Assembly (NCBI GenBank): GCA_004431415.1
Contig: QPMI01000048.1
Location: forward strand, 186,001-250,000
Length of the DNA: 64,000 nucleotides
Source: Cyanophora paradoxa
Lineage: Eukaryota > Glaucocystophyceae > Cyanophorales > Cyanophoraceae
Direction of reading: 5' to 3'
Part shown: in pieces, positions 1 through 11,904 of the stretch
Position numbering within the stretch: the stretch's first letter is position 1
Layout of the letters: every line of letters begins with the position of its first letter
Made by a program: the position numbers and the translations under genes
Notes under the pieces: model-generated
Told to the model about the DNA's origin: nothing
The model's input: the letters and a program-made list of their open reading frames with translations, nothing else
Databases searched by the model: none

Positions 1-203
1 GAGGGAGACTCGAGAGGGGAGCGGAGGGAACGGGGGGCGGAGAAGGGCGAGATATCGATAAGCTTATATAATCAAGGGGGGAGAAAACTGAAGAGAGAGG
101 GGAGTTCGAGGCTGAGCCTCGGAGGCCGGGTATGAGGGGGTTGGATTGCGATTAATATTGAAGGGGATCTAGACCGCCGGACGCGAGAACCCGCGAAAGA
201 AGA

Positions 204-3200
204 ATGCCGAAGGCGCAGAAGCGCAGCCCGGAGCCGCAGGCGCCCGTCGAAGACGCAGCTGTGAAAGTCTACATCCACGAGCCCGGCATCGGCGCCCCGC
301 ACGCCAAGATCCTCCGAGGGACTGCGGCCAAGCTCGGTCCGCTGCCGCCGCGAACCGCGCTCTCCAGAGCTGCAGGCTGTCCCTTCGATCGCGAACTCTC
401 CCGATCACGCGCGCGCCCCGGCCGCAGGCTTCGCGGTGCACGCGAAGCTGGAGCCCGGCCGCACCACGCACGTCGTCATGAAGCGCTCGCTTAAAGGCAT
501 CGCCGCCGACCTTCGGATTAGCCTCGAAGAGATTCCGAACCGGGTGCGCAAAATTCGCGCTTTTCGCGGCAGCGGGCCTGGGCCGGCCGCGGCCGCGGGG
601 CGCATGCGGAAGCGCCTGACGCATCTTCAGGCCGCCCTTCATTTCGTGAAGCCGGAATGGATCGTATCTTGCGCGAATACAAAATCGCATTTTTCGGAGG
701 CGGGGTTTGCGATTCGCGAGGAACAGACCCTCGACCTGGCTGCAGCGCGAGCCCTCGCTCTGGAAAAGGCGAAAGCCCAGCCCGGCGTGACGACCTCCGT
801 CGTTGTTGGATCGGCGTCGAGCCCAATCCGGACTGTCCTGCTCACCACAGCAAAACCGAAGAAGCTGCATGCGCAATTGCGAGCCGCAGCCCAGTCTGTA
901 GAGAGCAGCTGCAGGCGCCCGCTGGAAGCTGATTTCGCGGCGGCCGCTGAATCTGGAGCATCTTCAACGGCTCCGGCGGACGCCGGCCCCGGCGCCGAAA
1001 GCTCACAGGACGGCTCAAGCTCGCGCAGCCGGCCCGAGCAGAGCACGACTTCGTCCTCGATCGAAAGCTCGTCAGCTGCGCTCGAGCTCGAGCTCGCTAG
1101 CAGCAGTACCCGAGCATCAGCTGCAGCTCACGGGTCCCCGGAGGACTTCTTTCTTCGGGTTTCGTCCGTTTTCGCGACGTCGACCGTCCGCTGCACGCCC
1201 TCCAGCTTCTTCCTACCTCCGCTTCTGCCGCCGCCCCGACTCCCCTTCAAATCAGAAGCCGGATCCGAGGTAGCCAACGGACAACATGAGTGCCCGACCG
1301 CCGCTCAGCGGCTCTGGAGTGCCAGCGGCGATTCTGCGTTTGAAAATCCGATCCGAGGTCATTCCAGCGGCAACGAGCATGACACCCCTGCGAATGTTTT
1401 CGCGGAAGAGCAGTATTTCCTCTCTGCGGCTGCGGCCGAAGAGCTGCACCGCAGATCCCAAATATTTTCTAAGCATCCGCGACTCGTGGAGACCGAAGCA
1501 GAGCCCTTGCCACCTCCGCGACCTGTGCGAAATTTAAGCATGCGCATGACTTTCAATTGTGGAGTGCCCTGATTTTTGCACTGGCGCAGGGCGGCTCGGG
1601 TGCGGGAGGGACGGCGGCGGCACGGACGGGGGGCCTGCTGGCGCGGTACCTCGGCTTCGCGAACGCCCCCACGCAGCTCGTCCATCAGGCGCGCCGCCCC
1701 CGCCCCGGCTGTCCCGCCACCGGGCCCGCCCACTGCAGCTGACGCTGCCCGGGGCCAGGCGGCGCTGGCGGCGGCGCCGGCGGAGGAGGAAGAGTGGGGC
1801 GGCGGCGCGGGCGAGTCGGTGCCGGCCACGCAGCGCGAGCTCGAGGGGGACCCGGAGGAGGGCATGGACCTCGGTGGCCCTCGGGACCCGCCGCAGGCAA
1901 GCGGCGGCACTCCGGCGACGCGCCCCGCCGCCCGCGCAGTGCGCCGCCCCCGCCCCGCGCGTGGTATCAGAGCGGGGCCGACGGGGCGGGGCGGGGCGCA
2001 GGCCTGCAGGAGGTGCCGGCGGCGGTGTGGGCGATGGCGGCGCAGGCGCGCGAGGCGAGTGCCGCGCACGTCGCCCGCGTACGCAGCCGCGAGCTCGCCG
2101 CCGCGTGGCAAGTGGGCGCGTCTCCTACAGCTGACCTCGAGCTCAGTCCGCCGAGTTTCGCGCATTGTTGATTTATTTGATCTGAATTTGCATTCCCTCA
2201 GGAAATCAACATCAAAGCGAGGCCAGCTCATCATCCACGGCCGGCGTTGCGCCAGAGCGACGGCGAAGCTTCGCGCGAAATTGGTTCCCTCGCATCGACG
2301 ACGGGGGGCCGAACCAGCGGCCGGCGCTCGAGTCGACTTCCCTCTGCCAAAGCCAGGTCCGCCGCGAAATCCAAGCACGTGTGACGCTGTCACAGTGTGC
2401 GGGCGGGATCATTCGTTATTTAATTTTCTCTAATTTGCATACATTTCGCAGGAATCGAAACTCGCTCCGTTCCCGGCCAATTTGATAATGTGCGAATCTA
2501 TCAAATCTAGTATGATCTAGGCCTCGATCGTCTCTTGATATCTTACGCTTGAGCTCGCGCGCGCGCGAACGCCGCAGAGCGGACCAGCTGCGGGAGATCC
2601 AGGCCCTCGCGCAGGCCCGCAACTTGGCCCACGACCGCTACCGCGTGAAAGTGCGCCAACCTCGCACCAGATTAAACTGAAAGCGGAACGCGAGACATGC
2701 TTCAAATATTAATTCCGGTGCTTTTCGCAGCACTACTCGATGGCGGCGACCATCATCGCCAACCTGCCCTTCGAGGCGCGCGGGGCGCCGGCGCCGGGCC
2801 GGGGACGTCATCTTAACACTAAAGAGCTTGGACGTCATCTTAACACTAAACAAAGAAACGCGAGAACGTGAATTTAAACTTCACAAAGCTAGCTCTTATA
2901 ACTAGCTATATATAGCGGAGGGCCCGCGATCGCAGGTGACGAGCGGGGAGGACGTCGAGGGCATCGAGAACATCGGCCCCAAGATCATCGAGCGGGTCCG
3001 CATGAACCTTATAACAATTGCAATCCCTGTTCTTTTAACTCCGCTCTTGATAATAGCGGTGCGACCTGAGCTGCGATGTCGACGCGCGCGCGCCCGGCGT
3101 CCGGTGCGCAGGTGGAGGAGATCCTGGCGACGGGGACGACGCAGCGGGCGCGGAACCTCGCGACGCCCGAGGCCGCCGCCTGCCGCGCCCTCTCCTCCGT

Positions 3201-5872
3201 CTGGGGCCCGCCCGAGCCCGCGCATCCGTCCCCCTCATTTTTAAATTATTTAAGGATCTTAAAATTTTCAAGCTTTAATTCATGATTACGTACACGTACA
3301 CTATGCAAAATCCTCCTATCGAATATCCTTTCACGTCTCGTCTGAGCAGGGATCGGGCACGTCGAGGCGCGGGAGCTCTACGCCAGGGGCCGCAGGACCC
3401 TGGACGACCTCCGCCGGCACGTGCGTCCGCAGTAACTCTTATCTATGGATCCGCGAAACCTTAAGCTTGGCTCTTATATATGGATCCGCGCAACCTTAAG
3501 CTTGGACCGAAACCTATAGTAGTTCATAATAGAAAGCGGCGCGGCACAAGCACGGCTGATACTCGCGTGCGTGCGCGCAGGCGGACGAGCTCACGCCCCA
3601 GCAGCGGATCGGGCTGAATCACTGCGAAGCGAGCTTTTTTTCATACGATATACATTAATACTAATTGCTCACGCGGGGATCTGCTGTTTCGCAGGACTTC
3701 GAGAAGCGCATCCCCCGCGACGAGGTCTCCGCTGCCGTTGCTGTCTTATTATAAATCCCTGCTTCATTACGGAGCCGCACAATTAATTAATTTTGTTAGA
3801 AAAAACATTTTGCTCGGATAGGTCCGGCCAGGCAGGGAGGGGGTTGCCCCCCTCCCCACGCGCCGCCGTTTCCAGCGGTTCGGCCGGACCGGAGGCGTTT
3901 TCTTTACGATACTTCGGCACCCGTCCCATGCCCCTAATTAATTTCATTAGATGTATATAAGAGCCGCAAATATCCGCAGCTTCGATTTCCTGCGGCTGTG
4001 CACGAAGGAGCTGCCCGCGGCCGTACGATTAACATTAGGGGCCGCTCATGATCAGGTGGCGCGGATGGAGGCGGAGGTGCGGGCGGCGGCGCGGCGCGTG
4101 GACGACGACCTCTACGCCGTCGCCTGCGGCTCCTACCGCCGCGGCAAGGCGCGCCCCCAAGCTTTAACTTCGTTCGGGGCTTATAATTATATATTAGCTT
4201 GATTCTTATAGATAGATCTCGCTCGTCTTGTCGCTCGCTTATCGCACTTTGTTCCTCTTGCTCTTCTTGCAATTGCTTATTGCGATTGTACTCTGCAGGC
4301 GGACTGCGGGGACTGCGACGTCCTCGTGAGCCACCCCGACGGCCGCTCGGTCCGCGCCCCACTCCGCAAGCCGCTCTAGATCTAGATCTCGCCTTCTCTA
4401 TAATTATTATAATTGGTAATTATATAAGCGCCCCACTTGGTAATTGGTAATTATATAAGCGCCCCACTTGGTAATTGGTAATTATATAAGCGCCCCACTC
4501 CGCATCCTTCTTCTCGAAGCCGATCTAGATCTCGCCTTCTTGACGCGCCCTTCAATTACATCGAATTTATTTCGCGCGCGCAGCACCGCGGAGCCCTCGC
4601 GGTTCGTCGCCCCCAGTTTCGTATTTCTGGCCTAGGCCTGATGTTCGCCGGCGCGAAAATTGTTCCATTTTCGATGCAGCCGATGCTGGAGATCCTGCGG
4701 GGCAGCGGCTTCATCACAAACACGCTCTGGCAAGCCTCGCTTCCGAATTAATTCACATGTACATCTAGCTTCCTATAGCTAAGATATTCCCGCGCATGCC
4801 AGCGTCTCGGAGAGCGCGGACCAGCTGCCCTACGGGCCCCACCGGGACGCCATCCACCGTGCGCCCCCCGCGGGCCGCGCGGGCGTCGCAGATTATAAAT
4901 AGCCTTTCGCGCTGGCGCGATTATAAATATATCGTATGCACAACAACTAATATTAGCTGCCGGCGCGCGTGCGCCGCTGGACATGTGCACGTGCCGGGCG
5001 CCTGCGCATGCGCATGCGCGTGCTCTCTTCCAAGTGCCGTTATATATGAATCAATGCCTGAGCGATTCGCGCGCACGTGTTTGCGCGCAGTGCTGCCGCA
5101 GCGTTTCTTCGGGGTGTGCCGCCTCCCGGACAGGCAAGGTGCTCATAAGCAGAACTACAAACCGGATGCCTAGCTATTGCAATACTAAACATGCGATCAT
5201 TTTCCGAATTCGGATGCCTCGCGGTCGACTCAGGCGGGTGGCTGCCGTTCCGCCGCCTGGACATCATCGTCGTACCCTACGAGCACTGGGCCTGCTCCCT
5301 CCTCTACTTGTCTGCCATACCCCTCTCGCTCCCGTCGCTGCCGGCGCCGCGTCGACGTCTGACTTCTTTTCGCAGCACGGGCTCGGGCTTGTTCAACCGC
5401 GAGCTGCGAAAGAAGGCGCGCGCGCCTTGCCCCCTTGGGCCGGGCTCGGCCCCGCGAAAAAATGTGGCTTGAAGTTCATTTCCGCACCCGCCCCGCTCGA
5501 TTCTTCGTGCTCGTGGCGACCAGGCCGGGGCGATGGGGCTGCGCCTATCGGAGAAAGGCATACGGAAAGTCAACCGCGACCCCTCCGTACGGAGCTTTTA
5601 ATCCCTGCTTCGAGCTTTGACATTTATATAAATTCTCGCTCACTGTCTACCTCCCGTCTTCGGCTGCAGAACCGGCGGATTGCGCTCTCGGATTCCCCAC
5701 TGATCCCAGTGGCCACGGAGGAGGTGCGCATGCGCGCTTCCAATTCACTGTGTATAACACCGCAATAAATGCTCTAGATCTTTGAATTTGAATTAAATTC
5801 GCATCGTTCGTTCAGGACGTCTTCGCGGTGCTGGGGGTCCCCTACGTGCCGCCCCACCTCCGGAGCTGCTGA
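204..5872 (+). CDS. POLL: DNA polymerase lambda (family X polymerase with BRCT domain), multi-exon
   Basis: Gap-filling nuclear polymerase/dRP lyase of base-excision repair and end joining. Exon 1 (204-336) and exon 2 (from 428) join in phase to give an N-terminal BRCT domain: VYIHEPGIGAPHAKIL, then THVVMKRSLKGIA and FVKPEWIVSC. A Ser/Ala-rich linker follows to about 1.5 kb. The 8-kDa and fingers regions are read at 2578-2650 (ADQLREIQALAQARN), 2731-2775 (HYSMAATIIANLPFE), 2936-2995 (helix-hairpin-helix VEGIENIGPKI), from 3112 (VEEILATGTTQRARNL), from about 3345 (GHVEARELYARGRRTLDDL) and from about 3582 (LTPQQRIGLNHCEDFEKRIP). The palm has ACGSYRRGK, then GDCDVLVSHPDGRS (4299-4349; two metal aspartates), and RRLDIIVVPYEHWACSLLYF (to 5309; third aspartate), then TGSGLFNRELRKKA from 5376. 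The C-terminus ends DVFAVLGVPYVPPHLRSC-stop. All three catalytic Asp are present. At least 10 introns, several AT-rich. Exons between 1.5 and 2.5 kb are uncertain. Confidence 0.9.
2803..2850. repeat. Two-copy direct repeat in a POLL intron
   Basis: A 21-nt block (ggacgtcatcttaacactaa plus a) occurs at 2803-2823 and again at 2830-2850. It lies inside the intron between the NLPFE and VTSGED exons. Confidence 0.85.
3436..3505. repeat. 35-bp tandem duplication in a POLL intron
   Basis: Positions 3436-3470 and 3471-3505 are adjacent copies of the same 35 nt. They differ at a few bases (core atggatccgcg then accttaagcttgg). It lies in the intron after the TLDDLRRH exon. Confidence 0.9.
3800..3925. 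repeat. Hairpin-rich intronic insert related to blocks at 36.2-36.4 kb
   Basis: Contains gctcggataggtccggcc, then a G9/C6 hairpin (about 3835-3856), then the inverted ggccggacc. The same tcggata and ggtccggcca blocks recur twice at 36.2-36.4 kb. It may be a small non-autonomous repeat; no termini are defined. Confidence 0.4.
4411..4501. repeat. 31-bp tandem repeat, three copies, in a POLL intron
   Basis: Three consecutive units start at 4411, 4442 and 4473, each with the core ggtaattatataagcgcccc. They lie in the intron that follows the catalytic GDCDVLV exon. The unit begins with a near splice-donor sequence (ggtaat), so it could create alternative donors. Confidence 0.95.
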
Positions 5873-7171
5873 TCATGATTCATATTAGCTCGCGATCGGG
5901 CATCGCAAGTTCAAGTACATGTGTCCCAACGTTACGAGCCAACACTAATAGAATTCACGAAATCAGCAGAGGGCCCGGATCAGGTGTCGTGGGACATGGG
6001 TGTATGGCAGGGCATCGCAAGCAAATGAAAAGGGCATCGCAATTGCAAGTACATGTACCACAACGTTAACGCTACGAACTAACACTGAAAGAATACACGG
6101 CTCGCGGACTCAGCCGGGGGCCCGGACCGGATTCGTGGGGCATGGCCGTGGGGACACAATGGGGGCCCGGGGGTGTGAACAAGGGGGGGAGGGGAATTCG
6201 AAGGCCTGCCGGATTTCGCGGGAATTTCGCTTTTCGCGCCAATTGCAAGGCTCGCCGCAGCCGGCCCGCCGCGGCGCGGGCCCCCGGCCCCCCTCCGCCC
6301 CCTTCGGGCGGCTCAGCGCGGCGGCTCGCGTTTGCCCGAGGAGCTCATGATCATGCCATGGCCAGCCTATATGTCTTGACTAAAGGTCTAGGTGCGTTCG
6401 GGTTGACCATATATAGAATCGAATATTGATTTACATCGATATCGATATTAATGCATTGCAAATTGCTGTGTCGTAAAACGAAATTACAAGCTGCTAGCGC
6501 TGGAAATCAACATGATGCAATGCGTGTCCTGCCCCCTTGCTTGAAACCTAGCTCCTAAAAAACTGAGCGGTTCTGGTCGTGCTCTACAACGAAATCGAGA
6601 AATCGACGAGATATAGTAACAACGCTTCTTTACATCCAAAAATAGCTTGCTAACTGTGCATTCAACATCTCGCAGTCTACAGCTACGTAAACTTTTGAAA
6701 CCTCTACCGGTACCTGTTTATGCGGATTTCCAATACAATGCATACGCTCGCACCTAGTACAGTTCTGAAGCAGATCTAGCCTAGTTAATCTAGATCTATG
6801 ACACCCGCAACTGTACCATGAAACTGCAAGAGATGGAAACAGATTATGTACACCCGCCACACACGTGGCAGTTCGACTATAGAAAATATACCCGCACATA
6901 CGTGCACGTGGAAGTATATCAATTGCAAAGAACTACAATGAAAAAGAAGCAGGTGGCGCAGGAAGAGATCGCAGAATCAAGAGCGATTGGAAGGATACCA
7001 AGTCTACAAAAACGCGAATCGATCGACGTCGACGGTCAGAACGCATGCGCGGTTTATATATACGTACATGTACATGCACAAGAGGGGCCCCGAAAGGGCC
7101 TCAGCTATTTAATAAGACTACAGAAAGGGCTTCGTTACGAAATAGAAATGGAAAGTACATATCAACTGGCC
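5873..7171. other. Intergenic region with a diverged two-copy repeat
   Basis: No exon chain was recognised here. A diverged duplication of roughly 110-130 bp is visible. The block gggcatcgcaagttcaagta (about 5897) recurs as gggcatcgcaattgcaagta (about 6029), each followed by caacgtta and, further on, a gggcccgga block. The rest (6.4-7.1 kb) is AT-richer and featureless to my reading. Confidence 0.6.
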
Positions 7172-9053
7172 CTAGAGCTCGAGGATGTGGGAGTCGCCGG
7201 CCTCGAGGCGGGCGCGGAGGCGGTTGGCGAGGGCGTGGCGGCGGAGGTGCGTGCGGTCCCAGAGGCGCCGCTGGTCGTGCCCCACCTTCACGTCGGAGCG
7301 CTCCAGGCTCCTGAGGAGCGCGCCGGCGAGCGCCGCCGACCAGGCCCCGGCGGGGTCGCAGGGGTCGCAGGGACCGGAGGAGGAGTTGGACCCGGAGGAG
7401 GAGGAGGAAGGGGACCTCGGGAGGGGGGTACCGTCGCCGTCCGACGACGAGTTCGAATCGCTGTCGGAGCCGTTGTTGTAGTTGGCGGCGGCGGTGGAGG
7501 CGGGGCGGGCGCAGTCGCAGCCGCCGCCAGCCTGCGGCGAGTTGGGGCCCGGGGCCGCGGCCGGGGACCCCGCGTTGCCGCCCTTGCGGCTGCAGCTGCG
7601 GGCCTTGAGGAAGGCTCGGACGCAGCAGCCGGTCGGGACGTCCTCCAGGGGGGCCAGGGCGAAGGCGGATTCGAAGCCGCCGGCGGCCGCCTCGTGCCGC
7701 GCAATGCACTGGAGGAGGATCGAGAGGAAGACGCGGCACCAGCCGCAGACGCCGGCCGCGGCGCCCCCCGCCGCCGGCACCAGCGCGGCCGCCGCGCCGC
7801 CGCCGCCGGCATTGCCGCTCTCAAACTCGGGGGAGCCCCACCAGAGCGCGAGGCTGACGAGGCTCGTGAAGACGTGGCGGCGCGTCACCACCGACTGGCC
7901 GCTCGCCAGCCGCACCGAGTCGCTCAGCCAGTCCGCCTGGGCCAGGGACACCGCCTCCGCCCGCGTCCACTTCGACCGAAGGGCGCGGAAGAGGGACTGG
8001 GTACCGGCGCCGGCGCCGTGTGAGATCGAGGCGCGCAGGGGTTCGAATTTGATCCTAATGAATGAATCCTAGCGCCCAGCGCTAGCCACGTACATGGCTC
8101 GGGCCCGGCGGCTCTAGCGGCCAGCTGCACGCGTGTACAGAAAATGATAAAGGGCTTAAGGAAGCTTAGAAGGTTGAATGTGAAGAAGCTTGAGCTAAAG
8201 GAAGCTCAGAAGGTTCGAATTCTAGATCTAGCTGCCGCGGGCACGCATACGCACGAGATGGAAGGCGGAGTAGCGGCGGAAGTCCACGGAGGGGACGCAG
8301 GCGGCGGAGTCGACCGTGCCGCCCACGATCGCCGCCCAGAACTGCGCGCGCGGCGCAATTCAAGTCGGGATCAAATTCACGGCGATCAAATTTTGAGGTC
8401 GAGGGCGCCCGCGCGCGGGCCGCAGCCGGGCCGGGCGGACCTCGTCGAGGAGGGCCTCCAGCTCCTCCTTCGTGGCCGGGGCCGGCCCCTCGAGATCCAA
8501 AGCCTTCGAGCTCGGGGGCTCCAAGTTCTTCTTCAAGGGCGGAGCCTGGGCCGCGGATCCGCACGGCTGCGGACGCGAGGACGCTGGTTCAGCGGCGGGG
8601 CCGGACAGGCGTTTATAATTAGCGGCCCTGTACCTTCGCGGCCTTGCAATTGACGTCGGCGTGGCCAAGGGCGGCTGTCGGGGCCCTGGCCTTGTGGCCA
8701 GCCGACCGCGGACTGGGCGACTTCGGCGCAGGCATGTGGGCGCAGGCGTGATCGTCGATGTCGGTCAGGAGGTAGACTGCCCGGGGAGGGAAGCTCGGCC
8801 GCCGCTTTGCGTGCGGGCCAGCGGGATTGGCCTGAAGCCCAGGCCTGCTGCTGTCCGTGCGCGTGGCCGCGCATGCATCCATTGCCAGCTGCGTACGCGT
8901 CGGCCCTTCGGACGCAGCTGCAGTCGGCACCGCTGCTGCTGTTGTACATGTTACAGTTTGGGACGCTGGGGTGCTGTACATCTTCGCCCTCGTAGGAAGC
9001 GCGGGGAGCCGGAGCGCAGGGGACGCGTAGGAGGAAGACATCGCAGCTCCCAT
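7172..9053 (-). CDS. Unidentified protein with Ser/Asp/Asn-rich C-terminal part
   Basis: Four exons chain on the minus strand with GT-AG borders. Exon 1 runs from ATG 9053 to 8634. It is Ala/Pro/Thr-rich and contains AVYLLTDIDDHACAHM. Exon 2 (about 8575-8445) encodes KKNLEPPSSKALDLEG and ATKEELEALLDE. Exon 3 (about 8343-8260) encodes FWAAIVGGTVDSAACVPSVD then FRRYSAFHL. The last exon starts near 8000 (SLFRALRSKWTRAEAVSLA, then QADWLSDSVRLASG) and ends at TAG 7172-7174 after a low-complexity Ser/Asn/Gly stretch. The segment around 8000-7880 weakly resembles the Trp/Asp module (ADW...F..L...W) seen near the C-terminus of some protist and algal EF-hand-like proteins. That resemblance is a guess. 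Function unknown. An upstream in-frame TTG at 9080 is not preferred. Confidence 0.5.
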
Positions 9054-9880
9054 CGTGTCCAGGCCAAGAGCCAAGAGCAACTCTGCCAGGCCGAGCAGCT
9101 CTTAAAGCTTGCAATTGCCAAGCTTGAGTTGATGGCGCTATACGCTAGCTAGGCAGTACCACACGAGTAAGAGTACTGCCCCTAGTTACTACTAAGTTAG
9201 CTTCCGGCCCGAGCATGCGCACGCGCGGCTGCTCCGCTCGGCTGGTGCGGGCTCGGGCCGGGTACTGCAGCTGTCCGACGGTCACTAGCTGTGGCCGCTT
9301 CGCGGGTGCATCCATAGCCGGCGACTACAGCAGCCACTACTAGGCTACAAATAAGATGAGGACTCCGGGATCGAAGCTCGCAGATTGTGGCGCGTGGCTG
9401 CGCGTCACCGAGATCTGCGAAGCAATTGCAATTGCAAGATCCGATCGCGAATCGCGATCGCGATCACGCCGTCATCAAGGATACGGGCCATATTACGGGC
9501 CCCGTCGGAATTACGGGGTATACGTAGCGGGGATTCGCCGGGGAATCCGGGGAAAACCCGGAAAAGCCGTTAAGGGGATTGGCGGCGCAATATTAATCTG
9601 CAGCTGGCGCGAGCTTGCGAGCCGATCGCGATGCGTTATTTTTACGTTTTTTACTCGTTCGAGGGAACCTCGCGGGGAAGTTGAGCCTTAGTTGACCGGC
9701 GGAGATCGATCGGAAGCTTGAGCTTAACTAACGTGCTCTGTGAGCTTTTCGGAGCGCCGACGGTTGCGCAGCTTGCGCCGCAGCCACGGTGACCGTCCGA
9801 CCGTCGGACGGCCGGCGCCGCGCCGCCGGCCCGGCGGCGCCGGCGCCGGCCGCCGGCGCCGGCGGGCCGGCAGTGCAGTC
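9054..9880. other. Intergenic region, no gene recognised
   Basis: Contains small palindromic GC-rich words (ggcgccggcgccggc near 9830-9860) and the repeated phrase caattgcaattgca near 9422. Open frames here are uninterrupted mainly because of high GC. I see no splice-phased exon chain. Confidence 0.4.
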
Positions 9881-11440
9881 ACTGCAGTGCGGCGCGGGCG
9901 CCGGGCGACCGTCGCGATCGGACAGCTTGCAGGCAAGTTGCAGCCGGCTTGGGTCGCAGCCTCGCAGGCCCCCCCTTGGCGCGGCCCTCCCCTTCCCCGC
10001 CGGGACGCCGCCCCGGCCCGCCTCCACCCACGGGCCACGGCCCTCCAACGCATGGCCGGGCCCAGCTGCGAGTGCTCTGAAGGCCCCAGAGGGCGCGGGC
10101 CGGCCCCCGGCACTGACGGCCGGCCCCGGGGCAGGGCAGGGGCATCGCCTATCTAGGCGCGGGACCCCGCCTGCCGCGCACGGGTACGCCTGCGGGTTCC
10201 GTGGGGCGCCAAGGGAAGACGGCAGCAGGAGGGGTACGTATACGCTGACCGCACGGTAGGCGTGGAGGCGGGGCCTTGGGGGTCCGACGCCAGAGGCCCG
10301 GCCTTGAAACCCACCGCGAAGAAGGAAAACTCTTGAGCTTGAGCCCGCAGCCGCGAACGAAGGGAGCGGATATCGCCGAGTGTGCAGTGATGCCCCGTCG
10401 CCACGCTGCTTGAACAGCGTATGCACTTGCGTTCGCGTGTGCAGTGCAGACCCGGCCCTCCGCATAAGATCCGACCAGGGGAGGCTTGAAAGGGTCGAAA
10501 CTTAAGCGAAGGGGGTACTGTATGTGCTTGTACTCTCGTTTGCCTCGAAATTGCGGGGGTACAGCCTCAGGAGGGCACCATCGTCGGGGGAGCAGGGGAC
10601 CCCCATGGCCATCGCTGCGGCGACGATCAAGAAACAATGAAGAACAGGGGGGGGTACGGCGCACCGAACAGCTACGTGCCAGAAACGACGTGCCCGATGT
10701 CGGCCGGGGGTACACCATCAGCGACCGGCGGCTGCGGGCGCGCGGGGGGTACGCTCAGGCAGCAGACGGCGGGGGAGAGGCGTCCGGTGGCGGACTTGCT
10801 CGGGGCTCTCCCGCGTGGCCCGCCGCGCGGCCCGATCATGCGTATACCCCTCCACGCAGTCCCAGGGCTGCGAGGACACGTCATGATGATGGGGGTCAGG
10901 GCGGGAAGGTGAGGGGGTATAGTTCAGGGCCGACACGATGGGGGAAGGGGGAGAGGGAGGGGAGGGGGGGAGGGGGGGGGGTCGAACCTGCTGGAGGGGC
11001 CGCGGGCGTTACGAGGGTAGCGGCGGGTACGAGACCGCAGGCTGCGCTCCTCCACGCAGTCCGAGAGTTCGGAGGGGCCGCCAGTATCCACGCCCCGCGC
11101 GAGGGGGGCGCAGGCGGTCCGCGGCAGTAGGCGCCCCGCGCGGCCGGCGCCGTACAGGGTACGATTCCGACAGGCCCGCCGCCGCAAGCCAGCCAGCTCG
11201 AATCTCGGCGCCCCCGGGCCCGCGCCCCGCGCCCCGCGCCTCCCAACGCGCGCCCTGCGCCCGTCGCTCAGCGGAGGCATATGTCTTGCAAAACTTCAGC
11301 GGATCTGACCACTGCTGCTCGCGTACCTTCGACGCGTCCGCTGAGCGATGTCCCAGGCGCGCGTCACCCAGGCGGGCGGACGTGCACCACGGTACACGAC
11401 CCACTACAGGTCCGCGGAGCCTCCAGCGCACCCGGGATGC
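9880..11440 (-). CDS. Weak candidate multi-intron gene, unidentified
   Basis: On the minus strand this stretch carries many copies of the GTACCCC motif that marks introns of neighbouring genes (plus-strand ggggtac near 10505, 10555, 10650, 10710, 10745). Cag acceptors follow pyrimidine tracts. Possible exon pieces include SELSDCVEERSLRS (about 11050) and a second Cys-bearing block WDCVEGYTHDRAARRA (about 10860). A terminal block with RKCIRCSSSVATGHHCTL (about 10400) ends near 10155. The two DCVE segments may be a short internal repeat. Start and stop are not resolved and no family is recognised. It could be a pseudogene or non-coding. Confidence 0.25.
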
Positions 11441-11904
11441 TGCAGCGATATATAGCTAGCCGGCCATAGGCCTCAGTCCGCGGGCCCGCGGCCGCGCCGC
11501 CTACGTCGCGGAACCGCCCTGTGAACGCGGCTGTAAGATGCCTGCGTACGTACACGCTCGATTGGCGCACCATAAACTCGTGTGAGGACCCAACTTTCCA
11601 GCGCGGGCGCCAGCGACGGCGCGCAGGCGGGGCCGATCTGCCTGCCGATTGGCGGGCAGGCAGAGCGCACGCATAGTAGCGATCGGGTGCACTGCGGCAG
11701 GCGAGCACGTCGAGCAGAACGATGACCAGCTCTGGCTCCGCGGAGCAAGCTTCGCCGAGCTGCTGGTGCAGCAGCTGCTTTTGACACCTCAATTGAAGTA
11801 CTCCGGTGATCGCTATACAGCCTATACTCGTCCGGCGGTGGACTGACCACCCGAGCTATCCTGTACCCAGGAGCTAGCTTTCTCTGTCGGCCCAGAAGTT
11901 CGCC
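11441..11904. other. 5' flank of the FUN14 gene
   Basis: A GC-rich spacer of about 460 bp, probably holding the promoter and 5' leader of the FUN14 gene and possibly the start of the weak minus-strand candidate. No defined motif recognised. Confidence 0.4.

Noticed and set aside
543-630. Intron with gtgcgc...cttcag inside the Pol lambda BRCT exon
   Set aside because: Its 88-nt length would shift the frame away from HFVKPEWIVSC. Reading straight through keeps the BRCT frame.
1576-2433. Plus-strand open frame of 285 codons in the POLL gene as a separate gene
   Set aside because: Arg/Ala/Gly-rich with no motifs, and it lies between BRCT and 8-kDa exons of POLL. It probably contains linker exons and introns of that gene.
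10486-11130. Plus-strand open frame of 214 codons
   Set aside because: It runs through several ggggtac sites, which mark minus-strand introns, and its product is Gly/Arg-rich without motifs.
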